A stretch of 7,625 bases of DNA from Dehalococcoidia bacterium (lineage in GTDB: Bacteria; Chloroflexota; Dehalococcoidia; Dehalococcoidales; W498), in NCBI GenBank assembly GCA_030608125.1, contig JAUWEU010000034.1, positions 1 to 7,625 on the forward strand, given 5' to 3'. Within the stretch, counting starts at the first letter, position 1. Each line of letters begins with the position of its first letter. Below are positions 1 to 5,028 of the stretch, one piece after another. The position numbers were made by a program, and so were the translations under genes. Under the pieces are notes generated by a model. That model did no database searches. It was not told the origin of the DNA and was given only the letters and a program-made list of their open reading frames with translations.

Positions 1-650
1 ACCCTAACTCCAACATCAATAGGGTTACTATGCATGGTTAGGTTAAGCCGCTCAGCTTCTGTGGATAACCAATCCGCCCCCTCCCTGCCCGGTGCCAGAA
101 TCAGGTAACGGCAGTCAAGCCTATCCCCAGCCTCAGTTTCAATCCCCCTAACCTCACCATTATCAACAATAACAGTGGAAGCCATTACCTCAAGCTTAAA
201 TTCCAGGCGTGAAATAAGGTAATCCCGCATAGCCTTAAGCACCAAACGGCAACGCTCAGTGCCTAAATGCCGTAGGGGTACGGGTATCAGCCGTAATTCC
301 GCCAAGCAAGCTCGGCGACACCACTCATCAACCCCACTCCCAACCCCATAGAGCTTATCTGAAGCACCAAATTTAAGGTATATATCATCAACATACTTAA
401 TCAAGGCTTCGGCATGGCTCTTCTCGAGATAATCTCTAATCCGACCGCCTACCTCCAATGTTAGCGTCAGCTTACCATCACTAAAAGCGCCAGCACCACC
501 CAAACCACAAACTAGATTGCTGCGCTCATCAATATCCCTCCCCTTCTCTATAAGCAGGATACTTAGGTCGGATGCCTGAGACAACTCCAAAGCGGCAAAG
601 ATGCCCGCCGGACCACCACCCACAATGATAACATCGTATTTCTTAGCCAT
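1..650 (-). CDS. FAD-dependent dehydrogenase, COG2509-like (N-terminal part, gene continues past the left edge)
   Basis: An open frame starts at ATG 650-648 and has no stop through 216 codons to the window edge. Residues 5-35 form a Rossmann dinucleotide-binding fold: YDVIIVGGGPAG with the glycine motif at 11-16, and Glu35 at the end of the second strand (LLIEKG), which normally contacts the FAD ribose. Residues 48-61 read CGLGGAGAFSDGKL, the signature I associate with the COG2509 'uncharacterized FAD-dependent dehydrogenase' family, usually 450-540 residues long. A second FAD-proximal segment, LILAPGREGADWL, lies near residue 185. The substrate is not known for this family. No signal peptide or membrane segment is seen, so it is probably cytosolic. 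The gene diverges from the XRE regulator and has its own good promoter about 20 bp upstream. The Shine-Dalgarno sequence is weak (GAAG at most). The family call is fairly sure; the reaction is not assigned. Confidence 0.88.
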   Translation of the reverse strand, partial: MAKKYDVIIVGGGPAGIFAALELSQASDLSILLIEKGRDIDERSNLVCGLGGAGAFSDGKLTLTLEVGGRIRDYLEKSHAEALIKYVDDIYLKFGASDKLYGVGSGVDEWCRRACLAELRLIPVPLRHLGTERCRLVLKAMRDYLISRLEFKLEVMASTVIVDNGEVRGIETEAGDRLDCRYLILAPGREGADWLSTEAERLNLTMHSNPIDVGVR

Positions 651-666
651 CTACTTCAGCAACGCT

Positions 667-695
667 ATTGTATAACCCATAACTTTAGCCGTCAA
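667..695 (-). promoter_or_regulatory. Sigma-70-type promoter of the FAD dehydrogenase
   Basis: Read on the minus strand, TTGACG (695-690) is followed after exactly 17 bp by TACAAT (672-667). Each hexamer matches consensus at 5 of 6 positions and the spacing is optimal. Transcription should begin near 660, leaving a leader of only about 10 nt before the ATG at 650. That fits the lack of a strong ribosome-binding site. Confidence 0.7.
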
Positions 696-715
696 GGAAC
701 TGAACTAATTCATAA

Positions 716-741
716 ATCTGAGAGTGAATTCTATCTCAGAT
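716..741. repeat. Inverted repeat, possible operator
   Basis: ATCTGAGA (716-723) and TCTCAGAT (734-741) are perfect 8-bp arms around a 10-nt centre containing GAATTC. It lies about 21 bp upstream of the -35 box of the FAD dehydrogenase promoter, inside the divergent intergenic region. No T-tract follows on either strand, so an operator is likelier than a terminator. No specific binding protein is suggested. Confidence 0.4.
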
Positions 742-848
742 ACATCCCTAAGATTTTAATGAAAATTTAACATACTTTTTATGTCTGGTTAATCCCAGCC
801 GGCTAATATAAATATAGAAGCATGCACATCAAAACTTGACTAGAGGAA

Positions 849-877
849 TTGACATTTGCCAAGTGGCAAATTATTAT
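849..877 (+). promoter_or_regulatory. Sigma-70-type promoter of the XRE regulator, probably giving a leaderless mRNA
   Basis: A perfect -35 box TTGACA (849-854) is followed after 17 bp by TATTAT (872-877), one of two overlapping -10-like hexamers. The other, TATAAT at 877-882, would need a 22-bp spacer and is less likely. Seven bases after the -10 box is position 884, the A of the ATG. There is no Shine-Dalgarno sequence upstream of that ATG, as expected for a leaderless transcript. A palindrome occupies the whole spacer. Confidence 0.75.
854..871. promoter_or_regulatory. Palindromic operator in the promoter spacer
   Basis: ATTTGCCAAGTGGCAAAT has two perfect 8-bp arms around a central AG. 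It starts on the last base of the -35 box and ends just before the -10 box, so a protein bound here would exclude RNA polymerase. This is the classic arrangement for an autorepressing XRE/Cro-type dimer, and the downstream gene encodes such a protein. The core GCCAAGTGGCAA is found again at 6625-6636 (minus strand) over the start site of the phosphorelay operon. That XRE binds here is inference. Confidence 0.75.
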
Positions 878-883
878 ATAATT

Positions 884-1264
884 ATGGACATCAATAATCT
901 AAGTAAAATAATCAGGCAACAAAGGGTTACGATACCGCTGACATTGCAGGAGCTATCGTCTAAATCAGGTGTATCTCCATCACACCTGGGTCGCATAGAG
1001 AGAGGCGAGCGCTTCCCCTCAGCCCACATTTTGCGTAAAATTGCCGCACCCCTAGGCTTTGAGGAGAATGAGCTATTTGCTTTAGCTGGCTACCTATCTC
1101 CCCACCCGCCCGGCATAGCTGAGGCAAATACAGTCTATAGTGGTGGGGGATTGGACCCCTATGTAGCCAGGGTACTATCACAAGAGACGGTTGAGGTACA
1201 GCGTGCCATCATCGGTATCCTGACCCTCCTAAAGGGTCTTGCCAGGGGTATGAGCAAAGAATAA
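884..1264 (+). CDS. XRE-family helix-turn-helix transcriptional regulator (126 aa)
   Basis: Residues 6-71 form a Cro/C1-type HTH domain. LTLQELSSKSGVSPSHLGRI (about 19-38) is the helix-turn-helix, with S33-H34-R37 in the recognition helix, followed by the conserved ERGERFPS turn and a KIAAPLGFEENELFALAGYL helix pair. The rest (72-126) holds a Pro-rich linker and an amphipathic helix (about 105-121, VEVQRAIIGILTLLKGLA) that could mediate dimerisation. There is no metal, ligand or peptidase domain. I chose ATG 884 because the HTH domain starts right after it and because the promoter overlaps the in-frame extension to TTG 836, making that start untenable. Expected role: a small DNA-binding repressor that controls itself through the palindrome at 854-871, and probably the minus-strand operon starting at 6573. 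A small frame and then a terminator follow. Confidence 0.9.
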   Translation: MDINNLSKIIRQQRVTIPLTLQELSSKSGVSPSHLGRIERGERFPSAHILRKIAAPLGFEENELFALAGYLSPHPPGIAEANTVYSGGGLDPYVARVLSQETVEVQRAIIGILTLLKGLARGMSKE

Positions 1265-1301
1265 GCCGGATAAAGGGGATTTTGCTATTACCATTGGCGG
1301 T

Positions 1302-1487
1302 ATGGTTCTTATAATGGTGGGCATTGGGCTGTGGCCAAGCCCTGAGCTTTACCGAGAGGGTTTCTTAGCGCGGTGGTCTTTAGCAGTGGATGAGATAGGC
1401 AGGTTAATAGATGACCCCTTTGCCGTGTTTGGGATTGAGGAGGTAGCTAAGAGAAAGGCTGAGCCGCCGGCACTATTCCAATCCTAA
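1302..1487 (+). CDS. Small hypothetical protein with hydrophobic N-terminus (61 aa)
   Basis: This frame begins 37 nt after the XRE stop and ends 14 nt before a strong terminator, so it would be the second gene of a two-gene unit. The N-terminus (MVLIMVGIGLW) is hydrophobic. The remainder (residues 12-61) is mixed charged/helical, with RWSLAVDEIGRLIDDPFAVFGIEEVAKRKAE. It may be a single-pass membrane peptide or membrane-anchored helper. The start is uncertain: no good Shine-Dalgarno precedes ATG 1302 or the alternative ATG 1314, yet the frame stays open back to 1254 and would add FAITIGG to the hydrophobic stretch. AAAGGGG at 1272-1278 is well placed only for a non-canonical ATT at 1287. I do not recognise the protein. 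Position and composition support it, homology does not. Confidence 0.45.
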   Translation: MVLIMVGIGLWPSPELYREGFLARWSLAVDEIGRLIDDPFAVFGIEEVAKRKAEPPALFQS

Positions 1488-1501
1488 TAGTGCTAAGTGG
1501 C

Positions 1502-1535
1502 GAGGCTGAGGATTTGAGTCCTCAGCCTCTTTTTT
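1502..1535 (+). terminator. Strong intrinsic terminator after the XRE unit
   Basis: A perfect 11-bp stem, GAGGCTGAGGA (1502-1512) with TCCTCAGCCTC (1519-1529), closes a 6-nt loop and is followed directly by six T residues (1530-1535). It lies 14 nt after the stop of the small frame and ends the plus-strand transcript, separating it from the membrane kinase downstream. Confidence 0.92.
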
Positions 1536-1797
1536 ATTCCCTAGAGGTAACAAATCAAGTTATTATTATCTCAACCTCACATTCTGGACTTGAGTTATAT
1601 TGGAACAGCTAGAGAAGGGGTACATTAGCACTTGATAGGAAAGAGTATTGGCTTTATCTTCTCCAAACCGGTGAAAGTACTAGTGACCATAATTTTGCAG
1701 GATTGAGGACATTTGACAAATGAGAGACTATAGGAGTAGCATCAGCATAGGCGGCAATGAAGACTTAAGGTGACTCAAGGCAAATTGAGGAGGATAA
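1536..1797 (+). other. Non-coding leader region before the membrane histidine kinase
   Basis: No convincing frame is seen in these 262 bases. The best promoter candidate is TTGATA (1632-1637), 17 bp, TATCTT (1655-1660). It matches the -35 consensus at 5 of 6 positions but the -10 at only 4 of 6. It would give a leader of about 130 nt. The leader contains CAAACCGGTGAAAGTAC at about 1664, a GNRA-like loop context, and a short inverted repeat CTCAA (1774-1778) / TTGAG (1785-1789) that runs into the ribosome-binding site. A regulated or structured leader is possible, but no known riboswitch could be matched. Confidence 0.35.
1787..1793 (+). promoter_or_regulatory. Ribosome-binding site of the membrane histidine kinase
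   Basis: GAGGAGG lies 4 nt before ATG 1798. It is a strong Shine-Dalgarno sequence and fixes the start. Its first three bases are part of the CTCAA/TTGAG inverted repeat, so a weak hairpin could partly mask it. Confidence 0.75.
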
Positions 1798-3129
1798 ATG
1801 ACCTTGCCCAAGTTCATTCTAGAGTTGCAAGGTAGAGAGAATCAGGGTAGGTGTCTGCAGGCTATCAGAACACGCTACTTGTTAATATTGGTTGTTTGGA
1901 CATTTGTCGTGGCTACCTACCTTCTCTGGGGAATGAGCTTCCACCTGGTGCCTATCCATATTGTGGCCGGTGTACTCCTGCTAGGTAATACCCTCTATTA
2001 CTACCTGACCAGGAGATGGCAATTTCCCCTTACGGTAGTTATTGTCTCGACTATTACTGATGTAATTGCTATCACCGTTCTTGTCTACTTCACTGGCGGT
2101 CTCAATAGCATGTTCTTCGCACTTTACCTAGTCCAGATACTGGGGGTAAGCCTGTTTCTAAATCTACCTTTCGGTGCGGTTGTAATTGCTTGGGCAGTGA
2201 TAGTGGTCAGTGCTATGAAGGCACTAGAATCAGTGGGGCTAATTGCTAGCTCATCCCTATTTATCCCAACGACTCATTCTGAATTGACTAACATTATCAT
2301 CTGGCTGGTATTTCAAGCAATAACATTCTGTTTAGTCGCCTTTCTCGGCGGAAATCTTTCTAATAAACTGAAATTCCAAGAAAGAGAGCTGAAACGAAAA
2401 AGGGACCTGGAAAAGCTATATGAAGAACTCCAGAAGGCAAACGAAAGTAAGGCTCGCCTTCTGGTTAATGTTTCTCACCATCTACGTACCCCCCTGACCT
2501 CAATTCTAGGCTTCAGCGAGTTATTATTTAGCCAGGATAAAGGCGAACTACAGCGGGAAGAGTTCGCCAAGATAATATATAGTGAGTCTCAACACCTGAC
2601 ACGCTTGGTGGACGATATACTCTATCTGTCGGAGTTACAAGCGGACAGGATAGAATGGCATCTGGTTGAGACCGACATATTGAAAATGGCTACCGAAGCA
2701 GTAAATGCCAGGCAAGGCTTAGCCCTCCAAAAGGGACTAACGCTAACAGTTGATAGCCGTGCTGCCTCCCCGCCTATTTACGGGGACTTTGACCGTCTAA
2801 CCGATGTCATAAGCAGACTTATAGACAATGCCATTAAATTTACTATAGAGGGAGCCATCAAGGTCGGCATTACTAGTGAACAGGATAATGCCTGCGTTTA
2901 TGTTTCCGATACGGGCATAGGTATTGCCCCCGATATAAGAGATAGAGTATTTGAACCATTAGAAGGAAGCTATAAGACTGGGCACAAAGATATTCCTCAG
3001 CGGACAGGACTCGGGCTGTCTATTTGTAAGGCAGTAATTCAGTATCATGGAGGTCGCATCTGGTTTGAGAGCGAGCCGGGCAGGGGAAGCACCTTCTACT
3101 TCACGCTACCGCGGGTGAGAACTAGGTAG
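1798..3129 (+). CDS. Membrane sensor histidine kinase with six TM helices and an atypical H-box
   Basis: Residues 1-26 are cytosolic. Hydrophobic helices lie near 27-45, 52-70, 78-98, 105-121, 125-143 and 166-184, with no large extracytoplasmic loop, so the signal is probably sensed in or at the membrane. A charged coiled coil (about 190-220) leads to HisKA. The phospho-acceptor is His227 in NVSHHLRTPLTSI. The next residue, normally Glu or Asp, is His228, while the H+4 Thr231 is kept. The HATPase_c domain is complete: N-box with Asn344 (LIDNAIKF), G1 box DTGIGIA (371-377), F-box around 383-387 and G2 box RTGLGLSI (402-409). Length (443 aa) is normal. It has no adjacent regulator on its own strand. 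The operon opposite ends 45 bp away, and its last gene, a lone receiver, is a possible partner. The kinase call is firm; the signal and the effect of His228 are unknown. Confidence 0.95.
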   Translation: MTLPKFILELQGRENQGRCLQAIRTRYLLILVVWTFVVATYLLWGMSFHLVPIHIVAGVLLLGNTLYYYLTRRWQFPLTVVIVSTITDVIAITVLVYFTGGLNSMFFALYLVQILGVSLFLNLPFGAVVIAWAVIVVSAMKALESVGLIASSSLFIPTTHSELTNIIIWLVFQAITFCLVAFLGGNLSNKLKFQERELKRKRDLEKLYEELQKANESKARLLVNVSHHLRTPLTSILGFSELLFSQDKGELQREEFAKIIYSESQHLTRLVDDILYLSELQADRIEWHLVETDILKMATEAVNARQGLALQKGLTLTVDSRAASPPIYGDFDRLTDVISRLIDNAIKFTIEGAIKVGITSEQDNACVYVSDTGIGIAPDIRDRVFEPLEGSYKTGHKDIPQRTGLGLSICKAVIQYHGGRIWFESEPGRGSTFYFTLPRVRTR

Positions 3130-3147
3130 TCCTTACCAGGCAAAACG

Positions 3148-3161
3148 CTTATCGTGATAAG
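3148..3161. terminator. Weak dyad between convergent genes, possible terminator for the minus-strand operon
   Basis: CTTATC (3148-3153) and GATAAG (3156-3161) form a short AT-rich hairpin in the 45-bp gap between the two convergent transcription units. On the minus strand it is followed by CGTTTTG, a poor U-tract. The stem is only 5-6 bp with a tight loop, so it may terminate inefficiently. No other terminator is visible in the gap. Confidence 0.3.
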
Positions 3162-3174
3162 GAAGCATTGTGCC

Positions 3175-3549
3175 TCATTTGGGTTTTGTCACGCATCGGT
3201 CAATTGTATCCAGCAAGTCCTGAGGGCTAAATGGCTTGGTTATATATCCGTTAGCACCTACCTCTTCAGCAAGCCTCTTGTTGAGTTCATAGCCTACAGC
3301 AGTGAGCATGACCACCGGAATCGCCTTAGTTGCCGGATCCGTTTTAATTGCGTGGCAAGCGATATAGCCATCCACCTTGGGCATCAAAATATCCATCAGG
3401 ATAAAGTCTGGTTTTTGACTGCGAGCAATATCTATTGCCTCCTCCCCATCACTTGCCCCGATGACGGCATAATCTTTACCCAGCATGCTGCTTACCAGTA
3501 ATCTGATATTTTGTTCATCATCAACTATAAGTATTTTCTTCCTGTCCAT
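3175..3549 (-). CDS. Stand-alone response regulator receiver (CheY-like, 124 aa)
   Basis: A single receiver domain fills the protein. The acidic pocket is Asp10-Asp11 (LIVDDEQN), the phospho-acceptor is Asp53 (LMDILMP), the switch residue is Thr83 (VVMLTAVG) and the conserved Lys is Lys105 (ITKPF). There is no output domain. The start ATG 3549 is preceded by a good ribosome-binding site (GGGAGGG, about 6 nt upstream). It is the last gene of the four-gene operon, 52 nt after the HD-GYP regulator. As a single-domain receiver it must act by protein contact, as a phosphate shuttle or sink, or on a target outside the window. It could take phosphate from the PAS kinase of its own operon or from the convergent membrane kinase. 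Confidence 0.93.
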   Translation of the reverse strand: MDRKKILIVDDEQNIRLLVSSMLGKDYAVIGASDGEEAIDIARSQKPDFILMDILMPKVDGYIACHAIKTDPATKAIPVVMLTAVGYELNKRLAEEVGANGYITKPFSPQDLLDTIDRCVTKPK

Positions 3550-3601
3550 CTAACCCTCCCTAGTTTTTCCACCAATTTTCCAGTAGTGCCTTCTGGTAAC
3601 A

Positions 3602-4618
3602 TCAAACAACAGAACCGGCTAATTTTCTAGTTCTGAGAAAGGCATCAACTACCTCGGGGTCAAATTGAATGCCCTTACCGCGCTCTATCTCAGTGTAAGT
3701 AGTTTCAGCACTCATTGCCTTCCGGTAGGGACGCTCAGATGTCATAGCGTCATAGGCATCAGCCACAGCTAGAATTCTGGCACCCAGTGGTATTTGCTCA
3801 CCGGACAACCCATCAGGATAACCTCTGCCATCGTAGCGCTCGTGGTGATGCCTAACCGCCTTCAAAATTTCTTCATCTTCTACAATAGGAATTAAGATAC
3901 GCTCCCCGGCTTCGCAATGTGATTTTATATGCTGATGCTCCTCATCAGTGAGTCTGCCTGTTTTATTTAAGACAGATTCCTTTACTCCTATCTTACCGAT
4001 ATCATGGACTAGTCCAGCCAGCCGTATTTTATCGATACTGCCTTGAGGCATGTCCAGCTCCTTGGCTATAGCTACCGAGATTTCGGCTACTCTCTGCGAA
4101 TGACCGCTGGTATACTTATCCTTGGCTTCCAGAGCATAGGCTAAGGCAGTTATGGCACTGAGAAATGAGGCACGTATTTTCTTGGCTTGTTCCGCTACCT
4201 TCCGTTCCAAGTGCTGCTGGTAATCCCTATTCTCAAGCTCCAGCCTCCTTTTCTCCAGAGCCCGGTCTACACTTAAGACAACCTCATCTAGGTCAAATGG
4301 CTTGGTTAAATAATCGTAAGCCCCCTGCTTCATGCACTCAATGGCGATATTGGTATTTGTAACAGCAGTAGCCATAATCACCGCCGTATCAGGATAGCTA
4401 GCTTTTATTTCCGGCAATAAATCGGTTCCCGATTTGCCCGGCATTTTAATATCCAGAATCACCAGCTCAACTGCGTTACTTCTTAGCCTATCCAGCGCCT
4501 GCTCAGCACTACTAGCCTCCTCACAACGATAGCCCTCACCTGATAGCTTCTGATGAAGAAGCCTCACTATTGCCTCCTCGTCATCAACAATCAGTATTGT
4601 TTTCTGTTTTTCCGTCAT
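3602..4618 (-). CDS. Response regulator with HD-GYP domain, predicted c-di-GMP phosphodiesterase (338 aa)
   Basis: The architecture is receiver (about 6-120), coiled-coil linker (121-150) and HD-GYP domain (about 151-335), as in RpfG-type regulators. The receiver is intact: Asp12-Asp13, Asp56 (ILDIKMP), Thr84 and Lys106 (LTKPF). The HD-GYP signatures are complete: His173 (TSGHSQRV), His205-Asp206 with Lys209 (LVHDIGKIG), His234, His258-His259, DGRGYP (263-268), Asp287 (VADAYDAMTSERPYR) and GKGIQFDP near the end. This predicts hydrolysis of c-di-GMP to pGpG or GMP in the cytosol, switched by phosphorylation. The residue four before His173 is Tyr169, not the Glu expected for a trinuclear site, so a binuclear metal centre is more likely. 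Its ATG overlaps the preceding receiver's stop (ATGA, 4618-4615), showing translational coupling, with GGAG about 5 nt upstream. It is the only recognisable effector in the operon. Confidence 0.95.
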   Translation of the reverse strand: MTEKQKTILIVDDEEAIVRLLHQKLSGEGYRCEEASSAEQALDRLRSNAVELVILDIKMPGKSGTDLLPEIKASYPDTAVIMATAVTNTNIAIECMKQGAYDYLTKPFDLDEVVLSVDRALEKRRLELENRDYQQHLERKVAEQAKKIRASFLSAITALAYALEAKDKYTSGHSQRVAEISVAIAKELDMPQGSIDKIRLAGLVHDIGKIGVKESVLNKTGRLTDEEHQHIKSHCEAGERILIPIVEDEEILKAVRHHHERYDGRGYPDGLSGEQIPLGARILAVADAYDAMTSERPYRKAMSAETTYTEIERGKGIQFDPEVVDAFLRTRKLAGSVV

Positions 4619-5010
4619 TTCTCCATCCGCCTCAAGGTTCCTCTAGCTATGCTTCTTAGCTCATCAGGAGTGAATGGTTTGAGCAGATATGGTCGGCCGG
4701 CTAGCTCCAGAAAACCTTGAGTGTATCCATTCATCACATCTCCGGTAGTGAATATCACCCCCTTGACTAGCTTGGGATGTTTGCCAACGATAACTTGATA
4801 GAGTTGCTTACCGTCCATTATTGGTGTCTTGATGTCAATCAGGCAAAGGTCGTAGTTCTTTTCCCCTAACATATCTTGAGCCACACCCCCGTTGGCAGCA
4901 CTATCCACCTCAAACCCTTCACTGGTAAAGACTCTCAGGCACACCTGACAAATTGCTGGTTCATCTTCAACTACCAGGATTCTCTTTGCGCCAGCCCTAG
5001 AGTTTTTCAT
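4615..5010 (-). CDS. Stand-alone response regulator receiver (131 aa)
   Basis: A single receiver domain without an output domain. The acidic residues are Glu15-Asp16 (VVEDEP), the phospho-acceptor is Asp59 (LIDIKTPIMDG), the switch region is Thr88-Thr89 (FTTGD) and Lys111 lies in LLKPF. In the loop after the acceptor the usual MP is replaced by TP, and the segment FTTGDVMNG differs from the CheY-like consensus, so this is a distinct receiver subtype from the one at 3175-3549. A strong ribosome-binding site (GAAGGAG) lies 7 nt before ATG 5010. It follows the PAS kinase by 18 nt and overlaps the HD-GYP start by 4 nt, so it is made in step with both. It probably relays or competes for phosphate between that kinase and the HD-GYP regulator; this is inferred from gene order. 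Confidence 0.93.
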   Translation of the reverse strand: MKNSRAGAKRILVVEDEPAICQVCLRVFTSEGFEVDSAANGGVAQDMLGEKNYDLCLIDIKTPIMDGKQLYQVIVGKHPKLVKGVIFTTGDVMNGYTQGFLELAGRPYLLKPFTPDELRSIARGTLRRMEK

Positions 5011-5028
5011 TTAACTGCTCCTTCCCTA

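Noticed and set aside
836..883. TTG start at 836 extending the XRE protein by 16 residues.
   Set aside because: The extension would be encoded by the -35 box, operator and -10 box, has no ribosome-binding site, and precedes a complete HTH domain that starts at ATG 884.
960..1181. Minus-strand open frame of 73 codons opposite the XRE gene.
   Set aside because: It is a shadow of the HTH protein; Cys/His/Pro-rich antisense composition and no promoter or ribosome-binding site.
1492..1503. Third copy of the operator motif (GCTAAGTGGCGA, 10 of 12 matches).
   Set aside because: It overlaps the base of the terminator stem, is not in a promoter, and lacks the palindromic symmetry of the other sites.
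1664..1705. Possible c-di-GMP-I (GEMM) riboswitch before the membrane kinase.
   Set aside because: The AAACC...GAAA...GTGAC stretch is suggestive, but the hallmark GCAAAGC and the second (tetraloop-receptor side) stem are absent, and clean pairings could not be drawn. Kept only as an unassigned leader.
1713..1734. Perfect TTGACA followed by TATAGG upstream of the membrane kinase.
   Set aside because: The spacer is only 10 bp, too short for a sigma-70 promoter, and no -10-like hexamer lies at 16-18 bp.
3154..3501. Plus-strand open frame of 115 codons opposite the lone receiver.
   Set aside because: It is the antisense shadow of a clear receiver gene, with protein composition unlike any family.
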